From: Corallococcus interemptor
Lineage (GTDB): Bacteria > Myxococcota > Myxococcia > Myxococcales > Myxococcaceae
Direction of reading: 5' to 3'
DNA length: 64,000 nucleotides
Assembly (NCBI RefSeq): GCF_003668875.1
Contig: NZ_RAWM01000015.1
Coordinates: 44,336-108,335, forward strand
Below the pieces are notes generated by a model. The model saw only the letters and a list, made by a program, of their open reading frames with translations. It had not been told where the DNA came from and did no database searches. Below are positions 8,392-17,853 of the stretch, piece by piece (within the stretch, counting starts at the first letter, position 1; each line of letters opens with the position of its first letter). The position numbers and the translations under genes are program-made.

Positions 8392-8793
8392 ATGCGAGTC
8401 ACCGCTTCCGCCGTGTCCCTGAATGTCGATGACGTGGAGGCCTCGGCCTCCTTCCTGAAGCGCCACTTCGGCTTCACGGAGGCGATGGCCGCGGACGGCT
8501 TCGTGTCCCTGGCCCGGCCCGACGTGGGCTTCAACGTCATCTACCTGCGCACGGGCCTGAAGACGCTCAAGCCGGAGTCCCTGAAGACGCGGCGGGCGGA
8601 CGGGCTCATCGTCGCGTTCGTCGTGGAGGACATCGACGCGGAATACGCACGCATCCAGGCGGAGGGCGTGAAAATTTTGACGCCCATCGAGACGGAGGCC
8701 TGGGGCGAGCGCTACTTCCAGGTCGCCGACGCGAACGGCGTCATCGTCCAGCTCGTCCAGTGGATGCACGCGCCGGGCGCCGCCGCTTCCTGA
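8392..8793 (+). CDS. VOC (glyoxalase/bleomycin-resistance) family protein
   Basis: The 133-residue protein has the paired beta-alpha-beta-beta-beta modules of the vicinal-oxygen-chelate fold: it starts with VSLNVDDVEASASFLKRHFG and ends with YFQVADANGVIVQLVQW, the classic terminal strands of the family. Members sequester or modify small molecules or act as metal-dependent lyases or dioxygenases. Because it sits beside a divergent TetR regulator, it may deal with the compound that the regulator senses. GAGGAGGAC upstream of the ATG is a fair ribosome site. The substrate is not predictable. Confidence 0.88.
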   Translation: MRVTASAVSLNVDDVEASASFLKRHFGFTEAMAADGFVSLARPDVGFNVIYLRTGLKTLKPESLKTRRADGLIVAFVVEDIDAEYARIQAEGVKILTPIETEAWGERYFQVADANGVIVQLVQWMHAPGAAAS

Positions 8794-8868
8794 GCGCCAG
8801 GCACCCGGGCAGGTCGTCCGTCGCAAGGCCCCGGAGGCGACGCGCGAGGCAGCCAGGGCGTTTGCCGG

Positions 8869-9984
8869 ATGTCAGACCGGGTGGATAGCGTGCAGCTCAT
8901 GCCGGACATCCGCCTGCCTGCCGAAGCGAAGTACAAGAACGAGCTGGACGCACTCGCCGCGCATGACGACAAGCCCCGCCCACCGGGTTGGGCGCTGTCG
9001 CCGCGCGCGGTGGAGACGTACATCCTGGGCAGCCCCAAGCCCGTGGGGGGCGTGGCCATCACGCCCAAGTACGTGGGCGACAAGGGGCTCATCCAGGTGT
9101 GCATCGCGACGCTCGCGTCGGACCGCGCGCTGATGCTCGTGGGCGAGCCGGGCACCGCGAAGAGCTGGCTGTCGGAGCACCTGTCCGCGGCCATCAGCGG
9201 CACGTCCGCGCTCGTCGTGCAGGGCACGGCGGGGACCAGCGAGGACCACATCAAGTATTCGTGGAACTACGCGCTCTTGCTCGCGCAGGGGCCCACGCCG
9301 GAAGCGCTGGTGCCGTCGCCCATCCTGCGCGCCATGCGCACGGGCAAGTTCGCGCGCTTTGAAGAAGTGACGCGCACGTCGCCGGAGATCCAGGACTCGC
9401 TCATCTCCATCCTGTCGGAGAAGCAGGTGTCCGTGCCGGAGCTGGGAGAAATCACGAGCGCCCAGCGCGGCTTCAACCTCATCGCCACCGCGAACACGCG
9501 CGACCGCGGCGTCAACGAGATGAGCGCCGCGCTCAAGCGCCGCTTCAACTTCGTCACCGTGCCGGTGGTGGAGGACCTGGAGCAGGAGATCCAAATCGTC
9601 ACCAAGCGCGAGGCGGAGCTGCGCACGGACTACCAGGTGGGCGTGCCGCCGCCGGAGGAGCTGTCGCGCGTGCTGCTGACGCTCTTCCATGAGCTGCGCA
9701 AGGGCGTGACGAAGGACGGCAAGACGAAGGTGCGCACGCCGGGCGCGGTGCTGTCCACGGCGGAGGCCATCAGCGTGCTGTTCAACAGCTCCATCCTGGC
9801 GCAGCAGTTCGGCTCCGGGACGGTGACGTCGCACGAGCTGGCGGCGTCGCTGGTGGGCGCGGTGGTGAAGGAGCAGGAGGACGACGTGAAGGCGCTGCGC
9901 GAGTACATGGAGACGGTGGCCAAGGGGCGCACCGGCCCGTGGAAGGACCTGTACTCCGCGAGCAAGAAGCTCTTGAGGGGCTGA
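8869..9984 (+). CDS. MoxR-like AAA ATPase (YehL-like)
   Basis: The 371-residue protein is an AAA ATPase of the MoxR type: Walker A GEPGTAKS at residues 92-99, a Walker-B-like strand with FARFEEVTR near 160, sensor-1 NLIATANTRDRG near 205 and an arginine-rich LKRRFNF. MoxR ATPases work as chaperones that remodel partner complexes, often with a VWA protein carrying a MIDAS site, here two genes downstream. It is the first gene of a four-gene operon; its stop overlaps the next start (TGATG at 9982-9986). The ATG at 8869 has no clear ribosome site; ATG at 8899 is an alternative. It resembles E. coli YehL in size and gene order, whose role is unknown. Confidence 0.9.
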   Translation: MSDRVDSVQLMPDIRLPAEAKYKNELDALAAHDDKPRPPGWALSPRAVETYILGSPKPVGGVAITPKYVGDKGLIQVCIATLASDRALMLVGEPGTAKSWLSEHLSAAISGTSALVVQGTAGTSEDHIKYSWNYALLLAQGPTPEALVPSPILRAMRTGKFARFEEVTRTSPEIQDSLISILSEKQVSVPELGEITSAQRGFNLIATANTRDRGVNEMSAALKRRFNFVTVPVVEDLEQEIQIVTKREAELRTDYQVGVPPPEELSRVLLTLFHELRKGVTKDGKTKVRTPGAVLSTAEAISVLFNSSILAQQFGSGTVTSHELAASLVGAVVKEQEDDVKALREYMETVAKGRTGPWKDLYSASKKLLRG

Positions 9985-12296
9985 TGGACCTGGCACTGCT
10001 CTCCCGGGTGCAGCACTTCCCGGTCCGTCACCACTCGCCGCGCACCACCGCGGTGCTCCTGAAGTGGCTGGAGCGCGTGAAGCCCTCCGTCGTCCTGGTG
10101 GAGGGGCCCTGCGACGCGACGGCGCTGGTGGACGTGCTGTGCGACGCGCAGACGCGCCCGCCCGTGGCCATCCTGGGCTACCGCACGGACGGCACCCCGT
10201 CCTCGTCGCTGTGGCCCTTCGCGGCGTACTCGCCGGAGTACCAGGCGCTGAAGTGGGCCCGGGCGAACGGCGCGCGGGTGGAGTTCATCGACATCCCGGT
10301 GGGCGTCAGCCTCGCGGTGGACCGCCAGGCGCCCGGCCTGGGCGTGGAGACGGAAGGGACGGAAGAGGGCACGGGCGTCCCCGACGAAGCGATGCCGCTC
10401 ACGGAGGCGTTCGCGCGCTCGCAGGGGCACCGCTCCTTCGAGGAGTTCTGGGAGGCGTCCTTCGAGGCGCCGGACTGGAGCCCGGAGCAGTTCCGGCCGG
10501 TGCTCACCGCCTGGGCGGACGTGGTCAACGCGGGGCCCCGGCCGGGCTACCACCGCCAGCGTGACGCCTTCATGGCGCGCAAGGTGCTGGAGGTGGTGGC
10601 GGGGGGCGTGGCGCCGGAGAAGGTGGCCGTCGTCGCGGGCGCGGCGCATACGGCGGCGTTCCTCGCGGGGGACGTGGATCCGAAGGAGGAGGCGAAGCTG
10701 CCCGAAGCCGGGCCGTGCGCGGTGACGGTGATTCCGTACAGCTTCCCGCGCCTGGCGGAGCAGCTGGGCTACGGCGCGGGCAACCGGGCGCCGCACTTCT
10801 ACCAGAAGGCCCATGAGGCGAACTGCGACTTCCGGCGGGCCACGCTGGAGGTGCTGCTGGACTTCGCGGCGCACCTGCGGATGCGAGGCTTCTCCGCGTC
10901 GCTGTCGGACGTGCTGGAGGCGTACCGGCTGGCGGTGACGCTGTCGGACCTGCGCGAGAAGAGCGCGCCGGGCCTGGACGAACTGCGCGAGGCCACCGTG
11001 GCCACGCTGTGCCGCGGGGACGCGACGCACGTGGACAGCTTCCTGTGGAAGAGCGTCATCGGCCACGAAGTGGGGCAGGTGGCGAGCCGCATCGGGCAGA
11101 ACTCGCTCCAGGCGGAGTTCTGGCGCGAGGTGGGCGAGCGGCGGCTGCCGCGCACGGACAGCCCGGAGACGTTCAGCTTGAGGCTCAACAACCCGGTGGA
11201 GGTGGGCTCCTCCGTGTTCCTGCACCGGCTGCGCGTGGCGGGCATCCCGTACGCGTCGCTGTCCGGGACGGGCTCGTCGCGAAAGAGCAGCGCGGAGGGC
11301 GAGGCCGGTGGCTACGCGGCGCTCACCCGCGTGCGCGAGGCCTGGCAGGCGCAGTGGACGCCGTCCACGGACGTCGCGCTGGTGGAGAAGATTGTCCTGG
11401 GCGACTCGCTGGAGGCCGTGACGACGCGCGTGCTCCAGGAGCGGCTGACCCAGGCGAAGACGACGGCGGAGGCGGCGGACGTGCTGCTGGAGTCCGTCAT
11501 CACCGGCTGCTCGCAGACGGTGGCCCAGGCGCTCAAGGTCTGTGACGCGCACGCGGCCACGGACGCGGACCTGCCATCGCTGGCGAACGCGGCGCGGGCG
11601 CTGTCGGGGCTGATGGCCTATGGCACCTCGCGCGCGCACTCGGACGTGGGTGACGAGGCGGTCGCGGCCCTGGGGGAGAAGACCTTCAACCGGGCGCTGT
11701 TGCGCGTGCGTGAGGCCAGCGCCTGCGCACCGGAGGGCGTGCCCCCGGTGCTGGACGCGCTGCGCACGCTGCATGAAGTCGCGCTGTCCCAGCCTCGCGC
11801 GGACAAGGAGGGTTGGCTCGTGGAGGCGCGTGGGCTGATGGAGAGCCACGCGGTGCACCCGGCCACGTCGGGGCTGGCCACGGGCCTGTTGTACCTGGCT
11901 CGCGAGCTGCCGGAGGCGGACGTGGCGCTGGAGGTGGGGCGGCGGCTGTCGGCGGCGGTGGAGCCCTCGGACGCGGCGGCGTACCTGGAGGGCTTCCTCC
12001 AGGTGAACGCGCTGGTGCTGGTGAAGAGCCGCGACGTGGTGAAGGCGCTGGATGACTTCCTCACCAGCGTGGAGCCGGAGCGCTTCCGGCAGACGCTGCC
12101 GGTGCTGCGCCGGGCGCTGGGCGCGCTGGGGGCCACCGAGCGCCGCTACCTGATGGAGAACGTGATGGGCGTGCGCCAGCTGAAGGACAAGGGCCGCGCG
12201 GTGAAGGCGGTGCTGGAGGAGAAGGACAAGGCGACGCTGAAGGACCTGAGCGCGGACCTGGGCAAGGCCCTGGACGACCTGGACGACCTGCTATGA
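9984..12296 (+). CDS. DUF5682 family protein (YehM-like)
   Basis: The 770-residue protein starts at the ATG overlapping the stop of the MoxR gene. Residues 1-260 look like an alpha/beta domain (RVQHFPVRHHSPR, VVLVEGPCDAT, AAYSPEYQALKWA, EFIDIP, VVAGAAHTAAF) in the style of TraB/ChaN-like folds; the rest is alpha-helical and leucine/alanine-rich and may be a scaffold. The family is DUF5682, and the length matches E. coli YehM. No enzyme motif is certain, although His-rich HFPVRHHSP near residue 11 is conserved-looking. Overlaps on both sides (TGATG and ATGA) point to co-translation with the ATPase and VWA proteins and to a shared complex. Confidence 0.85.
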   Translation: MDLALLSRVQHFPVRHHSPRTTAVLLKWLERVKPSVVLVEGPCDATALVDVLCDAQTRPPVAILGYRTDGTPSSSLWPFAAYSPEYQALKWARANGARVEFIDIPVGVSLAVDRQAPGLGVETEGTEEGTGVPDEAMPLTEAFARSQGHRSFEEFWEASFEAPDWSPEQFRPVLTAWADVVNAGPRPGYHRQRDAFMARKVLEVVAGGVAPEKVAVVAGAAHTAAFLAGDVDPKEEAKLPEAGPCAVTVIPYSFPRLAEQLGYGAGNRAPHFYQKAHEANCDFRRATLEVLLDFAAHLRMRGFSASLSDVLEAYRLAVTLSDLREKSAPGLDELREATVATLCRGDATHVDSFLWKSVIGHEVGQVASRIGQNSLQAEFWREVGERRLPRTDSPETFSLRLNNPVEVGSSVFLHRLRVAGIPYASLSGTGSSRKSSAEGEAGGYAALTRVREAWQAQWTPSTDVALVEKIVLGDSLEAVTTRVLQERLTQAKTTAEAADVLLESVITGCSQTVAQALKVCDAHAATDADLPSLANAARALSGLMAYGTSRAHSDVGDEAVAALGEKTFNRALLRVREASACAPEGVPPVLDALRTLHEVALSQPRADKEGWLVEARGLMESHAVHPATSGLATGLLYLARELPEADVALEVGRRLSAAVEPSDAAAYLEGFLQVNALVLVKSRDVVKALDDFLTSVEPERFRQTLPVLRRALGALGATERRYLMENVMGVRQLKDKGRAVKAVLEEKDKATLKDLSADLGKALDDLDDLL

Positions 12297-13510
12297 GCGT
12301 GGACCCCAAGGACCTGGAACCGAAGGACCGCGACGCGCTGTTGCGCTGGCGGCTGGCGCTGGGCCCGGAGGCGGAGAAGACGGGCTCGTGCCCCTCCTTG
12401 AGCGCGCTGGGCGCCAGCGCGGGCACGGTGGACCTGGAGGGCGACGACCTGGAGGGACTGGATGACGCGCTGTCGTTCGTCTACGGCGAGCGCTCGGCCG
12501 GCAGGGGCGGCTCGAAGCCGTACCTGCCCAAGTGGCTGGGCGCGCTGCGCGACTTCTTCCAGGACGACGTCATCGCGCTGGTGCAGAAGGACGCCATCGA
12601 GAAGAAGGGCCTCACCCAGCTGCTCTTCGAGCCGGAGACGCTGCCCTTCCTGGACAAGAACCTGGAGCTGGTGACGACGCTGGTGAGCGCCCGGGGGCTC
12701 ATCCCGGAGCAGGCCAAGGACACCGCGCGCGCCATCATCCGGGAAGTGGTGGAGGACCTGCGCAAGAAGCTGGAGTCCCCGCTGCGCACGGCGGTGCTGG
12801 GGGCGCTGCGCCGGGACAGGACGAGCCCCATCCCCATCGCGCGCAACATCGACTGGCGCCGCACCATCCGCTCCAACCTGAAGGGCTGGGACGCGGAGCG
12901 GAAGCGCCTCATCCCGGAGCGCTTCTACTTCTGGCCCAACCAGCGCCGTCACCATGAGTGGGACGTGACGCTGGTGGTGGACCAGTCCGGCTCCATGGCG
13001 GAGAGCGTGGTGTACAGCTCCGTGATGGCGGCCATCTTCGCGTCGCTGGACGTGCTGCGCACGAGCCTGGTGCTGTTCGACACGGAGATCGTCGACATGA
13101 CGCCCGTGCTGGCGGACCCGGTGGAGGTGCTCTTCTCCGCGCAGCTGGGCGGCGGCACGGACATCAACCGGGCGGTGGCGTACGCGCAGGAGCACTACGT
13201 GCGCCGGCCGGAGAAGACGCTCTTCATCCTCATCACCGACCTGTACGAGGGCGGCAACGCCGAGGAGCTGGTGGCCCGCTTGAGGCAGCTGGTGGACTCG
13301 CGCTCCAAGGTGCTGTGCCTGCTGGCGCTGTCGGACAGCGGGCGGCCTTCGTATGACCACGCGATGGCGGAGCAGCTCACCGCGCTGGGGATTCCGTGCT
13401 TCGGGTGCACGCCGCGCAAGCTGGTGGACGTGGTGGAGCGGGTGATGCGCAACCAGGACCTGGCGCCGCTGCTCGCGTCCGCCGACAAGAAGGGGGAGCG
13501 TCATGGCTGA
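12293..13510 (+). CDS. VWA domain protein with MIDAS motif (YehP-like)
   Basis: The 405-residue protein has a helical N-terminal region (to about 220) and a C-terminal von Willebrand A domain. The MIDAS metal site is complete: DQSGS at residues 230-234, Thr289 in GGGTD and Asp316 in ILITDLYEG. VWA/MoxR pairs typically work together, the ATPase loading or remodelling a complex through the metal-dependent adhesion domain. Start and stop overlap neighbours (ATGA at 12293-12296; eight bases shared with the next gene at 13503-13510). Size and order match E. coli YehP. Confidence 0.9.
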   Translation: MSVDPKDLEPKDRDALLRWRLALGPEAEKTGSCPSLSALGASAGTVDLEGDDLEGLDDALSFVYGERSAGRGGSKPYLPKWLGALRDFFQDDVIALVQKDAIEKKGLTQLLFEPETLPFLDKNLELVTTLVSARGLIPEQAKDTARAIIREVVEDLRKKLESPLRTAVLGALRRDRTSPIPIARNIDWRRTIRSNLKGWDAERKRLIPERFYFWPNQRRHHEWDVTLVVDQSGSMAESVVYSSVMAAIFASLDVLRTSLVLFDTEIVDMTPVLADPVEVLFSAQLGGGTDINRAVAYAQEHYVRRPEKTLFILITDLYEGGNAEELVARLRQLVDSRSKVLCLLALSDSGRPSYDHAMAEQLTALGIPCFGCTPRKLVDVVERVMRNQDLAPLLASADKKGERHG

Positions 13511-16379
13511 GGTACGGCCCGTCATCGGGTTGGGCGGGATGACGGAGATCATCAGCGACAAGGCGGAGCTGCAGAAGGGCGCGGAGCTGTTCGACGGCAA
13601 GCAGCTGTCCAACCTGTCGCGCTACGAGAACCGGCTCTTCGCGGACGCGGCGGGCTCCGGGGCCACGCCTTACAAAGTCTCGCTGGTGTTCGGCGAGGCG
13701 CGCTCGGACGTGAAGGGGCGGTGCTCGTGCATGGCGGCACGCTCGCGTCCGTTCTGCAAGCACGCGGCGGCGCTGCTGGTGGCGTGGGCCCGGGCCCCGC
13801 AGGCCTTCGTGACGGCGGAGTCGGCTCCGGCGGCGCCCGCGGGCTCCGGTGGCGCGAAGAAGAGCGTGAAGAAGGGCAAGGCTGAAACGGGCGACCTGAT
13901 GAAGGCGGGCGTGGCGCAGGTGTCCACGCTGGTGCGCGAGCTGGGCCTGTCCGGCGTGGCGTCGCTGGGCGCGGAGCGGCCGGAGCAGGTGCGCGCGCTG
14001 GGCGAGGCGCTCAGGGCCAATGGGCTGAGGCGGCTGGCCGCCCGGGCGGTGGAGTTGGCGGGCCTCCTGGACGCGGCCGCGTCGCGCACGGGCACCTTCG
14101 AGGCGCCGGTGTACACGGACCTGGTGGCGGACATGCTGCTCACCGCGCGCAAGGTGGAGAAGCACCTGGGCGGCGAGGCGCTGGAGCCACGCCACGTGGA
14201 AGAGCTGATTGGCAGGACGTGGACGAAGAAGGACCGCGCGCCCGTCGCGGGGCTCAAGCTGGTGGAGTACGCGTTCTCCGCCAGGGTGACGCCGGACAGG
14301 TTCATGGTGCGCGAGAGCCGCTTCGTGGACCTGGCGTCGGGCTCGCACTACAGCGAGAAGCAGATCCTCCCCGCGAACCTCAAGACGGTGGCGCCCAAGA
14401 CGAGTCACGCGGGCGCGGTGCTCGACGGCGCGCACGGCGGGCAGTATCCGGGCTTCGCGCCGCACCGGTTGGACTTGGAGTCGTGGAAGGACGGCGCGCC
14501 GGTGGACCGGGCGGCGCTGGAGCGGCTGGTGGAGGTGGCGCTGCCGGACGTGGGCGCGGTGATGGCGGCCTTCCAGGAGCACCGCAAGGACGTGTTCGCG
14601 CCGGACCTGCTGCCGGTGTCGGTGCGGGTGGAGACGCTGCTCGCCAGCGGGGCCCGCTCGCAGTTCGTGGACGGCTCGGGGCGGGGACTCTTCCTGCCCG
14701 TGGACCCGTCGCTGGAGGAGCCGCTGTCCACGGCGCTGGAGGACGCGAAGCTCGTGGCGGTGCTGGGCGACGTGGGCCTGGAGGCGGCGCTCCCCACGCT
14801 GTTCCCCTCGGCCGTGGTGGTGCGGACGCCGGAGGGGTTGGACCTGCGCACGCTGGGACGCGCGGAGGATGCGCCCGCGTCGCCGCGCCGTCGCGGACGC
14901 GTGCGGGCCCCGGCGGCTCCCAACGCGCTGCCCCGCAGCGGGTGGGCGGACGCGGCCCGGGCGGCCGGTGCGTCGCGGGCGGCCATCGCGCTGGCGGAGG
15001 TGCGCGACGAGCTGGCGGACGCGTTCGCCAGCGGCCTGTCGGCGGTGTCGGCGCGGACGGTGGAGCCGCTGGTGTCGCGGCTGAAGGAGCTGGGGCTGGA
15101 GAAGCCGGGCGCGCTGCTGGAGGCGCTGGCGCAGCGCCCGGATCCGGCGGAGCGGCTGGATGACTTCATCAAGGTGTACCAGGTGCTGGGCATCGCGCTG
15201 GTGCGGTTGTCGGGCGCGGTGCAGGTGGACCTGTCCCAGCTGGAGGCCGTGCCCACGCACCCGAGCATCCGCGTGCAGCGGCCGGAGGAGGTGCTGACGC
15301 CGGGCGAGGCCATGGTGCGCCGGGCGCGCGGGGAGCTGACGCGCTACGAGGCGGCGGCGCACGCGGCGCGCTACTACGCGAGCCTGGGCGCGGACGTGCT
15401 GGCGCGGGAGTTCTATCCGACGTGGAGCGACGGCGCGGCCAGCGCCTTCGTGGCGCGGACGGTGGCGGCGCTGGGCGAGGGCGCGCTGGGCGCCGCGAAG
15501 AGCGCGCTGGGCGAGCACCACAGCCGCATGGTGCGCCGCACCGCCATCCGCGTGCTGGGCGTGCTGGGCGGCGTACAGGCCCGGCGCGAGCTGGACGCGG
15601 TGACGCGCAGGGGCCACGACATGGGCCTGCGCCTGTTCGCGAAGGAGACGCTGGAGGACGTGCAGGCCCGGGAGACGGGCGAGGCGGCGGTGCTGGAACT
15701 CGCGCGGCGCCGCAAGGAGAAGGCGGTGCCGCTGATGCAGGCGGCGCTGTCGGAGACGACGAAGGACTCGCGCGGGGCGGCCGTGGCCATGCTGGCGGAC
15801 CTGGGCACGGTGGCCATGCCCGTGCTGCGCCAGGTGCTGCACGGGGACCCGGCGCGCGAGGTGCGGCGCGAGGCCGCGGAGGCGCTGGCGCGGGTGGGGG
15901 ACGCAGAGGTGCTCGACCGCTTCATCGTCATGGTGCAGGGCCGCGGCCACGACGACGTGGAGGCGAAGCACGCCGTGTACGCGCTGGGCATGCTGGGTGA
16001 CGTGCGCGGCGCGGAGGCCCTGCTGCTGGCGTTCGTGGACGGATGGAAGCCCGGCGTCGTCGCGGAGGCCATGCGCTCGCTGGGGCTGGCCCTCTTGCAG
16101 CCCGCGCTGGACCTGGCCGAGAAGCGCCCGGAGGAGCTGGAGCGCAAGGCGTTCCGGGGCGTCTTCGAGAACTTCCAGCCCACCGACCTGGCCCGGGCGC
16201 TGGAGGCCCGGCTGAAGGCGTCCCTTGGACAGCCGGACCTGCTGGCCCGCGCGGCGGTCTACCTGAAGGTGGCGGCGTCCAGCGCGGTGGTGGGCAAGCA
16301 CATCGCCCAGCGCCTCATGGAGGTCCCCGCCCTGGCCGAGGACAAGGCCCTGGCCAAGGCGGCGAAGAAGCTGTTGTGA
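13503..16379 (+). CDS. SWIM zinc-finger protein with HEAT repeats (YehQ-like)
   Basis: The 958-residue protein has a SWIM zinc finger at its N-terminus: Cys74, Cys76, Cys85 and His87 in CSC-x8-CKH, a fold that binds DNA or proteins. A Lys-rich Ala/Gly linker (about 112-127) follows. Residues about 600-950 are HEAT-like helical pairs (for example MVRRTAIRVLGVLGGV, SRGAAVAMLADLGTV, EVRREAAEALARVGD), expected to bind partner proteins. It ends the four-gene operon. It is longer than the E. coli YehQ-type protein because of the C-terminal repeats. It is probably the target-recognising subunit of a MoxR/VWA machine, which is inference. Confidence 0.87.
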   Translation: MAEVRPVIGLGGMTEIISDKAELQKGAELFDGKQLSNLSRYENRLFADAAGSGATPYKVSLVFGEARSDVKGRCSCMAARSRPFCKHAAALLVAWARAPQAFVTAESAPAAPAGSGGAKKSVKKGKAETGDLMKAGVAQVSTLVRELGLSGVASLGAERPEQVRALGEALRANGLRRLAARAVELAGLLDAAASRTGTFEAPVYTDLVADMLLTARKVEKHLGGEALEPRHVEELIGRTWTKKDRAPVAGLKLVEYAFSARVTPDRFMVRESRFVDLASGSHYSEKQILPANLKTVAPKTSHAGAVLDGAHGGQYPGFAPHRLDLESWKDGAPVDRAALERLVEVALPDVGAVMAAFQEHRKDVFAPDLLPVSVRVETLLASGARSQFVDGSGRGLFLPVDPSLEEPLSTALEDAKLVAVLGDVGLEAALPTLFPSAVVVRTPEGLDLRTLGRAEDAPASPRRRGRVRAPAAPNALPRSGWADAARAAGASRAAIALAEVRDELADAFASGLSAVSARTVEPLVSRLKELGLEKPGALLEALAQRPDPAERLDDFIKVYQVLGIALVRLSGAVQVDLSQLEAVPTHPSIRVQRPEEVLTPGEAMVRRARGELTRYEAAAHAARYYASLGADVLAREFYPTWSDGAASAFVARTVAALGEGALGAAKSALGEHHSRMVRRTAIRVLGVLGGVQARRELDAVTRRGHDMGLRLFAKETLEDVQARETGEAAVLELARRRKEKAVPLMQAALSETTKDSRGAAVAMLADLGTVAMPVLRQVLHGDPAREVRREAAEALARVGDAEVLDRFIVMVQGRGHDDVEAKHAVYALGMLGDVRGAEALLLAFVDGWKPGVVAEAMRSLGLALLQPALDLAEKRPEELERKAFRGVFENFQPTDLARALEARLKASLGQPDLLARAAVYLKVAASSAVVGKHIAQRLMEVPALAEDKALAKAAKKLL

Positions 16380-16533
16380 CGCTTCAGCTGGACAGCTTCG
16401 AGGTGAGGTCGATGCGGGTGGGCGCGGCCTCACGCATCGGGTCCTCTCGCGCGTCCGCACGGGAGGCAGGCGCGTTCCGGTCCGACGCGGAGCCGTTGCG
16501 TGGCGTCCGGAATCCGGACAGCCTCCGCGCCGC

Positions 16534-17304
16534 ATGACGGACCCCGCGCCGCCTCCCAAGCCCCCATCGCGCAGCGACGACGTGCTGGACGCGTACGAGC
16601 TGCCATTCTGGGAGCGGCTGCTGCTGCAACTGCTGGGCATCGTCATCGCGGTCGTGCTGCGCGTGACGGACCTGCTGCTGCTGCTGCCGCGTCCCCGGCT
16701 CGTGAAGCCATACATGGGGCTGTGGTGGCAGCGCGTCCTGCGCACGCCCTACAGCGCGCGGCGCACCTTCGAGATGGCGCGCGTGCTCCAGTCCACGGGC
16801 CAGTCCTTCCGGGAGCTGATGTACGGCGAGACGCCGCTGGTGACGGCGCTGTGGTTCTTGAGGAAGGCGGGCGTGCGGCGCGGCAGCCGGGTGGTGGACC
16901 TGGGCGCGGGCCGAGGACGCGTGCTGCTCGCCGCGCGGTGGTGGGGCGCGGAGGCGCATGGCGTGGAGCTCATCGCGGACCACGTGGCGCGCGTGGCGCC
17001 GTGGCTTCAGCCCGCGGGCATCACGCTCACCGTGGGGGACATGACCCGCGAGCCGCTGGGGGACGCGACCCACATCTTCTGCAACTGGGTGGCGTTCAGC
17101 CCGGAGACGAAGGCGCGGCTCGTCGCGCACCTGCGCACCTGCGCGCCGGGCACGCGCATCATCACCGTCACCCGGCCCATCCAGGCGGAGGGCTTCACGG
17201 GTCATGCCTGCCATTGGATGCTCTTCACATGGGGCTTCGAGAAAGTCTGGCTTCAGGAGTACCGTCCCGGCCCAAATGACAGAGCAGAGCAAGGGTCCGC
17301 CTGA
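16534..17304 (+). CDS. membrane-anchored class I SAM-dependent methyltransferase
   Basis: The 256-residue protein has a hydrophobic segment at residues 29-51 and then a Rossmann methyltransferase domain with motif I VVDLGAGRGRV (about 120-130), the acidic end of strand 2 in GVELIADHV and motif-IV-like HIFCNWVAFS. It therefore probably uses S-adenosylmethionine on the cytoplasmic face of the membrane. The substrate is unknown. Its 3' end overlaps the following TetR gene by 29 bases in another frame. Confidence 0.85.
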   Translation: MTDPAPPPKPPSRSDDVLDAYELPFWERLLLQLLGIVIAVVLRVTDLLLLLPRPRLVKPYMGLWWQRVLRTPYSARRTFEMARVLQSTGQSFRELMYGETPLVTALWFLRKAGVRRGSRVVDLGAGRGRVLLAARWWGAEAHGVELIADHVARVAPWLQPAGITLTVGDMTREPLGDATHIFCNWVAFSPETKARLVAHLRTCAPGTRIITVTRPIQAEGFTGHACHWMLFTWGFEKVWLQEYRPGPNDRAEQGSA

Positions 17305-17839
17305 AGTGACGCGCGCGCAGCTCCTGCGGGCCGCCGCTGGGCTCATCCTGAAGCAGGGCATCCACGCCGTCACGCTCGACGCCATCGCCGGGCGGGCGGG
17401 CGTCTCGAAGGCGGAGCTCCTGGAGCATTTCCAGACCAAGCCCATCCTGATGGATGCGCTGTTCGAGGACGCCACCGAGCGGTTCGCCGGGGCCGTCGCC
17501 GCCGAGATGGCGAAGGACCCGGACCCGAGGGGTAGGGGAACCCGCGCCTACCTCCGGGTGACGGTCTCCGCTCCCGCGGACGACGACGAGGCCCACGTCA
17601 TGCGCTCGCTCATCGGCCTCATGCTCTTCGACCCGGAGGTCCGGGAGCTCTGGGCCTCCATCTGGGACGACTCACGAGAGGAGCAGCTCAGCGTCGAGGA
17701 GCGCGAGTCGACAGAGCTCACGCTCTGCCGTCTGGCCATCGACGGACTGTGGATGTCGGACATGCTCGAGCACCGCGCGGTCTCCAACCCGATGCGCGAG
17801 GCGGTCATCCGTCGAATCGAAGCGCTCACGCGCCAGTAG
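17276..17839 (+). CDS. TetR family transcriptional regulator
   Basis: The 187-residue protein has an N-terminal HTH (TRAQLLRAAAGLILKQG, then LDAIAGRAGVSKAELLEHF at residues about 30-50) typical of TetR regulators, and a short helical ligand domain with no recognisable ligand class. It begins inside the methyltransferase gene, so the two are probably co-transcribed. A basal-level autoregulator of the methyltransferase is possible. The neighbouring M20 peptidase gene is convergent and ends 14 bases downstream. Confidence 0.85.
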   Translation: MTEQSKGPPEVTRAQLLRAAAGLILKQGIHAVTLDAIAGRAGVSKAELLEHFQTKPILMDALFEDATERFAGAVAAEMAKDPDPRGRGTRAYLRVTVSAPADDDEAHVMRSLIGLMLFDPEVRELWASIWDDSREEQLSVEERESTELTLCRLAIDGLWMSDMLEHRAVSNPMREAVIRRIEALTRQ

Positions 17840-17853
17840 CCCAGCCCGGTGCC

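Noticed and set aside
13377..16745. 1122-codon open frame antisense to the SWIM/HEAT gene
   Set aside because: It has the Arg/His/Pro-rich composition of a high-GC antisense shadow, while the plus strand has a recognisable protein and coupled starts.
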